This document shows, in pieces, positions 35,112 through 45,790 of a stretch of DNA of 64,000 nucleotides. Position 1 is the stretch's first letter, and each line of letters starts with the position of its first letter. Source of the DNA: Sipunculus nudus (Eukaryota; Annelida; Sipuncula; Golfingiida; Sipunculidae). The notes below the pieces were generated by a model. The model ran no database searches. It was not told the origin of the DNA and saw only the letters and a list, made by a program, of their open reading frames with translations. The translations under genes were made by a program, and so were the position numbers. The DNA lies in NCBI GenBank assembly GCA_026874595.1, contig CM049313.1, positions 52,377,659 through 52,441,658 of the forward strand, given 5' to 3'.

Positions 35112-36360
35112 TGAGATCGGGTAGGACTTTACGGTACTGGTACGTCTAATCTTAGGTCGGAGAAGCCTATACGGGTTTATGAGTTTTTTCTTCCATTCTG
35201 CAATTTTCTGTTTGCGCTAGATCTCCATAACGACTGTTTTATTTTCCAGTGATCGCTCTGCAATACCATACATCTTAGATGATCGTCTTTTTTTTTGTTT
35301 TGTTTCAAAGCCTAGGGTTATACCGCTCAATTTGACCTATTATAACAATACAGAGGTTTTGTTAGCCATATTTCTGGCTGGTGCCAGGAACCCTGATAAC
35401 AACATAAACCCCGATTTAAGCCACGAAATGAACCAAGGGACCGAATCCCTGAAATCTTCTTTTTATTAAATCAGGATATGCTACAGGATATAACTCAGGA
35501 TATGAACTTCCGCTTACATCAAAAGAACACATAGACATACATTTGCTAACAGTAAAGGGCCTTAAGCAGCGACGAAGGAATTAGGCACTAGATTAATATA
35601 TACAAAGGTAATTACAAGAAGCATACGTTGATTGGTAAAAATGTATTCAAATCTAAGAAAACATGTAGCAGGGTTAACAGGGCCAATATCTAAATTTGTC
35701 TGGAACGTACCGGATTAACCTAAATGACAATTGAATGAGGCAATTTACTCGTAAAATCCTAAATACTCTCCACATTAAATGCATAACCGAACGATTATGT
35801 AGAAAAAAATATGACCAAACTATAAACTGATTGATGAAATTATCTCAAACTTGATAAAAACTGTGTTTAATCCCCCAAAAAAGTAAAATTAACAAGGGTA
35901 TTTTGTCCCCACCAATCAAAACTAAGATCCCCGACCCCTACCCCCCCCCCCCCCGAGGAAAATCATGCCCTTGTCACAGCATTTTGTCTTGACCAACCAC
36001 CTGTACGTCTTAAATCCAACGTGTGTCCATCCCAGGTATGGTTCAGGAGGACAATGGCTTTTTTAGGGGGGGGGGACAAGGGCAGGTTGAAACATGTTTT
36101 TAACCGAAATAAAACCATGTTGTAAATGCAAAAAAGGATTTTTTCAAACGCCAAGGGGACGTAACATGCGTGACAAAATGCCATAATTATCTTAAACACC
36201 AAAAATGGTCATAGTTTTTACAGTGCGGTTGAGTGAGCGTGTAGTGAAATACATATCCCTCTGGCTTTCATAGGGACTTACCATTTAAGTAGCCGGGTAC
36301 CTCTCATATTTATATATATATATTGGATTTGTAACATACCTGATCTGATACATATAAATT
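33006..36360. other. Intergenic DNA upstream of the receptor gene; presumably contains its 5' UTR exon and intron
   Basis: No coding exon is recognisable. It holds a TA/TG compound microsatellite (35054-35111), a poly-C run (35941-35954) and a G-run near 36067-36074. A splice acceptor at 36370 implies that an upstream untranslated exon lies somewhere in or beyond this stretch, but I cannot place it. Confidence 0.5.
35054..35111. repeat. Compound (TA)n(TG)n microsatellite
   Basis: About 36 bases of TA pass directly into about 22 bases of TG, a sequence able to adopt cruciform or Z-DNA. Confidence 0.95.
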
Positions 36361-36370
36361 TATTTTTCAG
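36361..36370 (+). promoter_or_regulatory. Probable 3' splice acceptor before the receptor ATG
   Basis: TATTTTTCAG is a good pyrimidine-tract acceptor five bases before the start codon, suggesting that the coding exon is preceded by a 5' UTR intron. Confidence 0.6.
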
Positions 36371-36375
36371 AAACA

Positions 36376-37446
36376 ATGCTACAAATGAATGAAAATCACT
36401 CCTTTGAGGCATCAACAAGTTCTGGGGATCTGAATGAAACGTATTTTCCATTATCACAAACGAACTCTCCTGGCTTCGAGACACTGTACCGCGTGATGTT
36501 TATCGCTTGTCACATGCCTGCAGCGACAGCCGCCATAGAAAACCTAGTCGTTTTGATTTTGTATGCATGCAGAAGTCACGTGGTCATACACCAGCGGAAG
36601 GAGTTCACGTTATCTCTCGCAGCGGCTGATATGTGTGTCGGCGTCACGTGGTTTTTGCAAGCGTATTTAGTAAACAATAGCGAGGTGTTTAGCAGATTGT
36701 TATATACCATTCACGATGGAATGCTAGCTGCAAGTGCTTTATCTGTTTTCATTATGGTCCTTGACCGGCTTTTACTAGTGCGTCGACCTTTCACACACGA
36801 ACATAAGTGCGGGAAGCACTATGTTTGGTTTGGATGTCTTGGTGTATGGGTTTACTCTTTACTGGCTGGGGCCACGCTTTCAATCTTGGATGCTAACATG
36901 AAGCAGCAACCACGTGACCTTTGGGCTTGTGGAATCTGGCCGGTCCTTCTAGTGGCTCAAATTACGTTTATTTTCCCCGCCTTCTCTACGTTAGTGATTT
37001 TCCTGTGTCTCCACGCCATGGCGGTCCGTGCCCGACTCAAGGGACATCAGATGGTGCCACTTCAGCAGGACATCGGAGCCACCAACCGACGAACTATAAA
37101 GGAAGCTAAAAGGTCCGTCATGCTCTATAGTACCGTGGCTTTTTTCCAGCTGTTCGGCGGCATCTTAAGCGAGATGCCAAATTTGTACATAGCTGGTCTG
37201 TGTGGAGTGAAGCAGACGTTGCGCCATAAAACGTTTCTTGGATACCTCAGTGCTCTTCAACACGTCGCCTACTTGGTTAGAGCGACGGGATCTGCAGTAA
37301 ATCCATGGATCCATACGTTCCGGCGACGAGAGATTATCCGGTGTTTCGCCGGTAGAGGCAGCGATATCAATCTTTGTTCCGGCAGCGCTGAGCTTCAAAA
37401 TACTTACAATAGGCGAGACACAGTGCAGCGAGGGACTTCATTTTAA
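36376..37446 (+). CDS. Class A (rhodopsin-like) G-protein-coupled receptor, orphan
   Basis: A 356-residue seven-helix plasma-membrane receptor in one uninterrupted coding exon. Helices lie at about 37-64, 76-98, 106-133, 148-171, 187-216, 246-272 and 289-313. Class A landmarks: N56 (1.50), LAAAD with D85 (2.50), DRL at 130-132 for DRY, W158 (4.50), P201 (5.50), and NPWIH at 309-313 for NPxxY. Glycosylation sequons at N7 and N20 fit an outside N-terminus. C323 after helix 8 (FRRREI) could be palmitoylated. Oddities: no Cys at 3.25 (S106), although C185 is in loop 2; helix 6 reads FQLFGGI in place of FxxCWxP; and the NPxxY tyrosine is His. The short third loop (217-245) is basic. ATG 36376 follows a splice acceptor; ATG 36385 is an alternative. 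The ligand cannot be inferred. Confidence 0.93.
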   Translation: MLQMNENHSFEASTSSGDLNETYFPLSQTNSPGFETLYRVMFIACHMPAATAAIENLVVLILYACRSHVVIHQRKEFTLSLAAADMCVGVTWFLQAYLVNNSEVFSRLLYTIHDGMLAASALSVFIMVLDRLLLVRRPFTHEHKCGKHYVWFGCLGVWVYSLLAGATLSILDANMKQQPRDLWACGIWPVLLVAQITFIFPAFSTLVIFLCLHAMAVRARLKGHQMVPLQQDIGATNRRTIKEAKRSVMLYSTVAFFQLFGGILSEMPNLYIAGLCGVKQTLRHKTFLGYLSALQHVAYLVRATGSAVNPWIHTFRRREIIRCFAGRGSDINLCSGSAELQNTYNRRDTVQRGTSF

Positions 37447-37641
37447 AATACATGGTACCGAATCCTTCGACCATCAATCATACATTATAAAGACACCATG
37501 CGGCGCTTGATTCTCATAAAATGATACATCGTCAAATGATGTACACTAAGTATTCTTTTACATTGTCAGTCTGTGTAATTTATACAAGTGAAAATGAAAA
37601 ATTTACATTTCATCGAGAAAAAAATGAACAGCTTTGTATAT

Positions 37642-37647
37642 AATAAA
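37642..37647 (+). terminator. Poly(A) signal of the receptor gene
   Basis: AATAAA lies 195 bases after the stop codon and is followed by a GT/T-rich stretch (GGTTTTTGGTC, then TTTGCGTTTTTATTTTA), as expected for cleavage near 37660-37675. Confidence 0.7.
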
Positions 37648-37675
37648 AAGGTTTTTGGTCACGAACTTTGCGTTT

Positions 37676-37977
37676 TTATTTTATTTTATTTTTTTATTAT
37701 TTTACTTCATGACACAGGCCTCAACTAGGAGGGTTATATCATTTATATGTACAAGAAAGCCATTACGAAATGTTTAGTAGAGTCAGTCAAATGTTTCTAG
37801 GTAGATATACGCGTTTATATGCTTTTAATCAAACCAAATGTTCCTTTCTTCGAGCCATAAAGCAACCTTTCACATACAAAGGCGTTTAACTCTTTTCTTT
37901 ACAGTGCAGGGCGTTAATGTTTTGTAAAAAAAAATGTTATTCCTTTTACTGATTGATCATAATGAGATATTATAGTA
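37676..37977. other. Intergenic, nothing recognised
   Basis: T-rich sequence between the receptor 3' end and the Tigger-like element. Confidence 0.5.
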
Positions 37978-39186
37978 CAGTGGAACCCCGCCTTGCGACC
38001 ACCCCACAATTGCGACCACCCCACAATTACGACCATTTTGCTTGGTCCCGAATTTTTTTTAGTTCATTTATGTTTAAAAATGACTCAAAATTACGACCAC
38101 CCCTGAATTCAGAATTACGACCAGATTTCCTGGCCCCAGCGCTAATGCGACCCCGCTAATGCGACCACCGCCGAGAAGTACTGAAACAACATTTGTCACG
38201 AGCCGATGGCTGCGTCTTGTCACAAGCGCCTTAACGAAAGATCAAAGCGGGTAACAAGGTTTCTTAACCCGAGTGTGAATCTGGTCCCGCATATCTTCCC
38301 GACTCGGTGTCTTCGCTGAGACTCGTTGAGGTGTAGGTTATAAATCAAAGAGGGTAACCATCGGCCAGATTACTCAATGAGCCGGTCTGACCTGGGGTCA
38401 GATGCTAATTGCCCCTCAGTGATCACCTGTATTACAGCTACCCTAAGTGTGGGGTTGCGGGCTTAATATTTCAACTCATCACATATTGTTCGATCCTCAC
38501 TGGTAAAATTAACGACCTGGTTAATCCTAAATGTGTTCATACCTTTCTGACACTGAGTATTGAGCACTCAGTAAAATGTATAAATAAAGCTTGCATGGGG
38601 GGAAAATCCCCCACATTAACTTGCCTTTTCTGATAGATCGTTGTCAGTTTATTTCTCTACTGGTTAAGTTTGCATTTAAATTGATCGCTGTTAGGCAACC
38701 ATGCCTCTGAAAGAGCTCTACTTGAAGGATAAAGTGGCGTTTATCAAGGCGGCAACACCACGCGCAGTCAGCACCAAATGGCTCAGCAGTCGGGAAAACT
38801 CAAGTGCACGCAATATATGCTCAAGCGGAAGGCTAAATGACAGCCACGTATTATGTTCAATATGCATTCAATAGGTTGTAATCGTATTGCCTTAGTGTTA
38901 TTATTTGTTAATCATCAGTCACTAAGTATGTGTACATGTATATTAATTTTTATCATGAACAAATATGTTCAGGTACACACAAAAAACATTCATAATAAGG
39001 GTCATCCGTAAAGTAAAATATTTTGTTATAATTCACATTAAAGATATGCAATAGATAAACTCTGATACAGATTAAATATCAGCGTGTTATATGCGACCAC
39101 GGTGCGAGTTTCACAAATACGACCACCCCCAAATTACGACCACTTTGCTCAGTCCCCAGGGTGGTCGTAATTGTGGGGTTCCACTG
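37978..39186 (+). mobile_element. Tigger/pogo-like DNA transposon derivative, 1209 bp
   Basis: CAGTGGAACCCC at the left and GGGGTTCCACTG at the right are exact inverted ends flanked by TA on both sides, the target duplication of the Tc1/mariner-pogo group. The subterminal word TTACGACCACC recurs many times near both ends (38030-38170, 39095-39170). The interior carries a decayed start of a pogo-type transposase at 38701 and no DDE domain, so this is a non-autonomous deletion derivative. Confidence 0.88.
38701..38874 (+). pseudogene. Decayed N-terminus of a Tigger/pogo transposase (CENP-B-type helix-turn-helix)
   Basis: The ATG frame gives MPLKELYLKDKVAFIKAA, like the MPLKR...LSLKDKVELIKAAE start of Tigger transposases. 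The helix-turn-helix follows in pieces in other frames: SQHQMAQQSGK, then TQVHAI, then MLKRKAK, matching the family's SQRQLAEQFGVGKTQV...ILKRKA. Two frameshifts are needed and the DDE part is missing. The segment is too short and broken to function. Confidence 0.75.
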
Positions 39187-42110
39187 TATACACAACTGAA
39201 ACACTTTATTAACTCTGAATAACATCGCTGATACATCTCCTAGGACCGTGTTTGTTATAGATGACACTTTCACATAAGTAGAAGCTATATTTTATCAAAA
39301 CGGTGTGCAGCATGAATCAAGCCTGCTGTCTGCTGTCCGTGCTGTCACTGGGTGTTCTTCAAAAACTCTCTCCCATGACGAAGGCTCCCTTATTTCTCTG
39401 CCTGTCATAGCAAATAAAGCCGTGATACTGGGGATCGCATGAATATGCTGGCAAAGCAATGGTGTTTATAGAAATATAGGGGAATGATTTATAACATATA
39501 GACGTCTATATTACTTTCAGCGTTCTACCATCAGGAACATTTAGTGGTGCTGACCAGCTTTAGACGCTACACGCAAGAGAACAGCCGCCCACCAAGGCAT
39601 TCAGCCAACATTCATGTGCACGTAAACAGACCCCGAAGAGTGAGCATTGATACTGGAAATTAAGTTCCGTGAGCCCCTATGCTTAACTCTAATGGAGTAG
39701 TCATCTGAGCGACTTGGCCGCTGGTCCCTTACGGCGGTAATCAAAGGTAGTCTAGAGGTCATTTTGGAGGAATATGGCTGTCGTGAAGTAAGACGACTTT
39801 GCATCATGAGTCCGCCGCCAGTTGTATAAAAGTGTCGTTATATATATATATATATATATATATTTCCGCATTTAAGATTAATTAACCTACGAAATTACAC
39901 CTTCTGATGGTAATAAGTACAAACAGATAATGTGTATCATGCTTGTGAGAGAGGCGGAAGCCATTTACATCTAGGTCATTTAGAATGTTGGTCGACTTTA
40001 TACGTACAGGCTTATATTTCTTTGTAGGTTCGCCATTTCCTGACATTCCCTACTTTTCTATATAAATCTCATTTTTGGCATAATATGCCTGCCATGTGTT
40101 CCCATGGTGTGTCTTTATTTTGGCTAAAAATGGGACCATCTGGATTCTGCCTGGTGTCTGTCATTGGTTTTATACAGAATCAGTACATTTTTAAACTTTA
40201 TTCTTAAACATCAGTCTGAAAAGGATTTCAATATGTTGACTACTGAAGCATCGAGAATCACGAAACTTTAACTGCAACTAAATTGAATGAGAACAACTCG
40301 GACATACAATGGCTTATTTAAGAAGGCATACTGGAGAAGTATTGGTTTTTTTTAATAAAGCTTAATGAACAAGATATCGAGCTCCAAACCATGCGGGCGG
40401 CTGAAATATTGAGGCCATTGGCCTCTTCGACGAATGAGCAATTATCTTTATCTTAATTCGTGTAATAAAGAACAAAAACTTGAACCGTTTACGATATGGG
40501 ATGGTGGTATTAATTAAGGATGGACAAAAGGTGCATGTCTCCGTATCTCAGCGGCGATAATTATCTCGATCAGGAAGTCAAAGGGAATTTGCACTCATTA
40601 GGAACTTAATGGAACCGATTTGTCAAACGCACCCATTTCATTTTTAGCCCAAAATTGAATAGCTGTCGGGGTTAATAAGCTGATACTGCTATTCTGGTTC
40701 ACGTGAGAAAAACATTTGGTGATACTGGTTTAAAACAGACGAAGTTTTATAAGGACAGATTATTATAGATGGAGGCTATTCCGGCGACCAGATATGAGCT
40801 CCACAATTACAAGCAGAACTAATGCATATTTAGATTTTTTTATCAGGTGAGCCTGAGTGTTCTGTAGGGAGCATACATTCTGTGTACAGTGGTTAAACAG
40901 TCATACCCTGTCCTTGGTTATATTATATTCCACTTTTGATTAATACAAGAGCTGGACTCTTCGGACTGCACATTACAAAGTAGGTTTCTCTGTTAGAACT
41001 GACTTATTTCCCCACCCTTAATTCCAACAATTGTGCCAATCATATATTGTGCTTGTTTATTCTACCATGATAATCTAACTTTTTATGTGAACAAGAATAT
41101 CTGGTCATGACAGAGGCTAGCGCTCTGTGACAGCACCCCTCTAATTTTACCCATTAATATCATTTTTTATCACTCTAATCTTGTTTTTCCAGTCTCACTC
41201 ATATTTTGTTTTGACATCACATCTCAAAATAACCTCCTCCATGATACCATTCACCCCATAAACTCCAATTAAAAGAGGACTTTTTCACCCGGGAAGAAGC
41301 GTTTTACGAGCTTGTGTTCATTAATTGGTATCTCCTAAATGTCCCAAAGCAATAATTATCTGCCATCAGCGATCTTAAAGAACCTATTTCTAGTATTTAG
41401 AAATTTATTTTCCTAACAAATAGTCATGTGATGCAATTTCCAGATATCTTGAAAATCCTTACCGGTGTTTAGTCTTGTCATCTGAATTATTATAGAATGA
41501 AAACCAGTTTTATGAAGGTCAGAGGTCACTTTTCCAAACGATAAACCAATTAAAATGCGTCAATAAAGTCGGTGTCTATAATTATAATAATCAGGGACGA
41601 ATGATAATATCAAGTTCATTCACGTTTTCAAATCCCAATACGGATTACTCGACAACTTTATTAAGTAGAGGGTAATGCAGCACAAACATTCTCCATGGCG
41701 ATTTAAATGACACATTCGTATATTCGATGGCATGATGTCTTATATAAAACAACCGTCTCTATATTTCTAGCCAGTGGCTTAACAATACATTATCAATAGC
41801 AGAGCAGCGACCATCCGAGCGGCTTGATATATTTTATTATCAAAATAACACAGTTATAAATGTGACAACCAAGTTTTCTTGTGAAACTAATTTTCAGTTC
41901 AGGAATGGCAAAATCCTTGAACACTATCATGTGTTTAAACTGTACTCTTTACTTCATAAAAAAAATATATAACTATGCACAATGTATACTAGTATTACCC
42001 TTACCTGATGGAGCCTGAAAAACTATATGTATTGGTTATTCAGAAATGTGTTTCTTAAATGTATCTTAAACTTACCCCTGAACTTATTGCTTGCTACTGG
42101 GACTACAACC

Positions 42111-42114
<4 letters not shown>
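39187..42114. other. Long stretch without recognised features; one TA tract
   Basis: A TA run lies at 39839-39863. No coding exon, RNA gene or matched repeat was found in nearly 3 kb. Confidence 0.5.

Positions 42115-42177
<63 letters not shown>
42115..42177. repeat. (TA)n microsatellite
   Basis: About 63 bases of uninterrupted TA, abutting a family A repeat. Confidence 0.95.
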
Positions 42178-42179
<2 letters not shown>

Positions 42180-42184
42180 CCCCC

Positions 42185-42290
42185 CAAAGGCAGCGGAAAT
42201 TTTGCAACTTACGATATAGGTAGTAGGCCTATTGGTAAAGCGCTGTGTAACGAGCGTAATGGGTGTAATTCTCTTGGGTGCAGGGATAAC
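42185..42290 (+). repeat. Repeat family A copy, possible tRNA-derived SINE
   Basis: AAAGGCAGCGGAAATTTTGC, TACGATATAGGTAGTAGGCC, TATTGGTAAAGCGCTGTG, TAACGAGCGTAATGGG. The TAGTAGGCCTATTGG stretch resembles an RNA polymerase III A box, and GGTGTAATTCT about 40 bases on resembles a weak B box. If real, the repeat is a SINE; the block before the A box does not fit a simple tRNA-headed SINE. Confidence 0.7.
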
Positions 42291-43669
42291 TGACGTGGGG
42301 TAATAGGCCCAGGGGTTACACTGTTTGCCTTTTTTTGGAAGAGAAGAGCTTTATCTGATAAAAGACAATAATTAACAGGCTCAGGGAAAAGTACCAAACC
42401 TTTCTTGGTATCATGGATTGACGGCTATTATTAAGATAAACTCATCTTATTTAACATAGTATTATTCAATTGCTGAATTGTACAATTTTAACAGCCTTAT
42501 CCACTGACCACGTATTTGGTTGTTCTAGGTCAATTAACATTGGGTTTAAATGTTTTTTTTTAAACGGTGCATGAGGCTACAAACCGACGTACTTCCACAT
42601 AAATTTGCAAGAAATCAGTGACGTTATCAAAATCAAAGACATACTATCCTGGAGGAGGGGCTAGCTGAACAATGGATGGGGCTTCCTAGGGTGAGAGGGT
42701 TACCGACAGCTGAATAGGTAACTTATGAGGATATGTATATCATCCTAAAGATCTTAGAAACTGTTCTTATCTCTGTACTTTTAAAACTTAATATAGAGAA
42801 AAAAAAGTGTCCACACACAATGACGTTTTTTTTTAATTATTATTTTAGTATAATGCATATGTTGTGTACTTCTGACTGTTAAGTTATTTAGCATGTCTTT
42901 AATATGAATCTTTTAATTAGTTGTCTCGAAATGAGCATTTGAGCAGTATCACACTCTCAAGCGCACAATTTAAATGTACATTAATAATAATAATAATTAC
43001 AATAATAATAATAATAATAATAACAATAATATATGGTTTATTCTTTTTAAAACTTCTGCATAACCCTGATTTACGCGTCAGGTGCCTTTGGTTCCGGTCC
43101 CCATCCTATTACTTCCTTGGTGCCAATTTTGATATAAAATACATATTCTAGAGAGTCCCAGAACACACCCCGGACACTTGAAATGTTCCAGACTTTTGTT
43201 ACTAGAGTTTGTCAGTGAAGCCGTGTCCTTACTCTTTGCCGTTGTTTGACCGCGCTTAATCAGATTTGACCGAGACCAACCCGATCTCTTTGCTGGATAA
43301 TTTAATGTGATATTTTTGGCAACAATTAGCCAGATGCCCCAGGTTTTCCACAGACGCTACTTTTACCGGAATAAGATGAACCACGGAATCAACGCAAAGG
43401 GCAACGGGACGATGCCATAATTTAATCCGCTGTTTGGCAAACAAAAATTAAAGGTATGTTTCTCAGGCACCGCCCGAGTCAACTTTAACCACCCGCGTCA
43501 AACACTTTTATTTTGAATTTCATCTTTCAATTAGAAAAAATAACACAATTCTGATACGATTTCCTTTGCCATGTAGTGTTCTTACCTGTTTAGAAAAAAA
43601 CTGCTTTTTTCATGCTTTTCCCTGACCATATGACATTTTAATCGAAACTTACAAAAAGGTAAAAAAATA
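42291..43669. other. No gene; one (AAT)n microsatellite
   Basis: TAATAATAATAATTACAATAATAATAA repeats run from about 42981 to 43030. Nothing else is recognised. Confidence 0.5.
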
Positions 43670-43790
43670 TACTAGCGCCCGCTCGCGGTGATTTAAAAAA
43701 AAAGTAACTGAGAACCATACCTTTTTGGCCCTTACCTGGTGATTATAATAGCCTTTCGCCCGGTGGTGTCGATTTTGCCAGCTGGTTCAC
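43670..43790 (+). repeat. Repeat family C, partial third copy
   Basis: ACTAGCGCCCGCTCGCGGTG, then CTGAGAACCATACCTTTTTGG and CCCTTACCTGGTGATTATAA correspond to the distal end of the 7.8 and 57.3 kb copies, which have GCCTGAGAACCAT and TTTTTGG. The poly-G part is replaced by an A-run. Confidence 0.55.
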
Positions 43791-44511
43791 GGCGATTCAA
43801 TCCTTGAGTGTGTGATTTGATCTTAGAGGAATGATTGGAATTTTGATGAAACATATGGGATGTCATCAATTCATTGAGAAGACAAAAGGGTCATCTATTC
43901 CTCGGAAGCTCAATATGCTATAAGGTCACTGCTCCCAGTATAAATCAGCCATTTGTGCAATTAGCGGGAAACCAGGATATATTAACTCATGTCGCCTATG
44001 ATAACACTGGCACTGCAACGAAGACAGATTAAACGAAGAGAACATAATTTTCTTTTTATTAATGTTATGTCTTAAAAAAGTTCTTTCTTTCAGATTACAG
44101 TGGTGAAAAATTTAGAGTAGGTTGGTAGAGAATTATATTATTTTTAACATTTTATTACACGACGTGATAAAAAATATGCTTTTCTAGAAGAAAATTTATT
44201 TTAAAAATAGATTTTGCTGCTTTTGTTTATAGATTTAACTTAATTTATACATTCGTTTCAAGGTGATAATCCAAAATGTAAATATTTGTATTACAAATAT
44301 TACAAGAAAAAAAATCTGAGTTTCGGGGCGAAAGGTGAAGGTTACAGGTTATAACCGTTCACAATAACAATGTTTATTTGACCAACTGTTTTTAAATATA
44401 AAATATAAACAGTATTTATGTTCATTCTCTGTTTACGTGAGGGTGTTTGAAAAATATGATAAAGCCAGAAACAAAATAAAAACCTCGGAGTCTGAAAATG
44501 CATATACAGTG
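43791..44511. other. No recognised feature
   Basis: AT-rich with A- and T-runs. Confidence 0.5.
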
Positions 44512-44600
44512 AAACCTGTCTAAAGCGGACAGTCAAGGGACTCAATCATTTTGTCCTTAATAGTGAGGTGTCCTTATAAGGCAGGTTCACCTTAGTTGAT
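44512..44600 (+). repeat. Left end of a further Tigger/pogo-like repeat
   Basis: ACAGTGAAACCTGTCTAAAG follows TA, then a GCGGACAGTCAAGGGAC block and, inverted, TGTCCTTATAAGGCAGGTT. It resembles the CAGTGRAACC ends elsewhere in the window, but no right end is found. Confidence 0.5.
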
Positions 44601-44821
44601 AACTGATGGATTATAAATAAAGACAAAGAATAGCTGCAAGAACGTGTTTTCTTGTATTATATTAGGTTTCATGTACATGTACAACTGATCATGCACACAT
44701 CATGCATTCAATAGTCATATACAAAATGTGATTATTTTTACTTTTCTCGAGTAGTAAACAATATAAGGAGAAGGGTCCCAATGGCAAACATATATATATA
44801 TACTTTAGTCCCACAGCACAT

Positions 44822-44872
<51 letters not shown>

Positions 44873-45047
44873 TATTTAAAATAATCATGAAATTTTATCC
44901 TTTTTCAAATTTAAATTCTCGGCACTGTACATGAATATAATTAAAAGATATCAAAATAAAAACGGTTATATTTCAATTAGGAGTTTTATAAAGGGTTTTA
45001 ATTTTTAATGATATTCTTGTATTATTTCGGCACTGCCATAATTACTA

Positions 45048-45106
<59 letters not shown>

Positions 45107-45719
45107 GCGATATAATCCTCCATTGTTACACACCTGACGATCCAGAAAACACAAAATACTTTCAAGTTAAAATTAATTAACTGAAGACATTAATAAATGT
45201 TTGATCACTAAGATCATAGAACATGTGACGAATTAGCTATTATTTGTGACTTGTGCAAGATATGTGACTTTTTATGTGACCCATGCATCAAACCCTGATT
45301 AAAATGTTTAGACTTAATAACTTTTATTGGAGTCGGAATACCGGAAACAAAGAACAATTGTTTTTGCTTTATGAAATAGGAAAACTTGTGTCAGGTAAGC
45401 AATGGTCCAACTGTTTGCCAAAACCAAATGATATATAATCTTTAAAATAGAGTGAACTAATCATAGTACTCGAATAAACATATTTTTTTTAATGAAGCAG
45501 TCTCTGTTTTCAAAACCTTTGTTTTTTTTACGTCTGAAGGGAGATCGATATTGGTACTGTGTGTGCCACGCTTGACCTAAAAACCATAACACAACATCAA
45601 AGAAAGGGAGGCTTTATGATTATTTTTGGTTAGGAACGAGTGCCACCATTTAATCAGCAGATAACCGTGAGCTGTGGTATCTGGGGACATAAAAGGCCTG
45701 AATTGTTAAGGTTTATGGT
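44601..45719. other. No gene; three TA tracts
   Basis: TA runs at 44791-44802, 44824-44869 and 45051-45099. The first two are separated by only about 20 bases. Confidence 0.6.
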
Positions 45720-45790
45720 ACTTGGGGGCAGCTGGATAGAGCACTAAATCTAGTTGTGAGGTCTGTGATTCGGAGCTTTCTTCTGGCGAT
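45720..45790 (+). repeat. tRNA-like SINE fragment
   Basis: GGGGGCAGCTGGATAGAGCA looks like a tRNA acceptor/D-arm region with an A box, and GTGATTCGGAGC about 45 bases later resembles a B box. The anticodon arm does not fold cleanly, so this is a tRNA-derived SINE fragment and not a tRNA gene. A related, weaker trace lies near 47140-47210. Confidence 0.4.

Noticed and set aside
45720-45790. tRNA gene
   Set aside because: A- and B-box-like words are present, but the anticodon stem and acceptor stem do not pair, so it is better called a SINE fragment.
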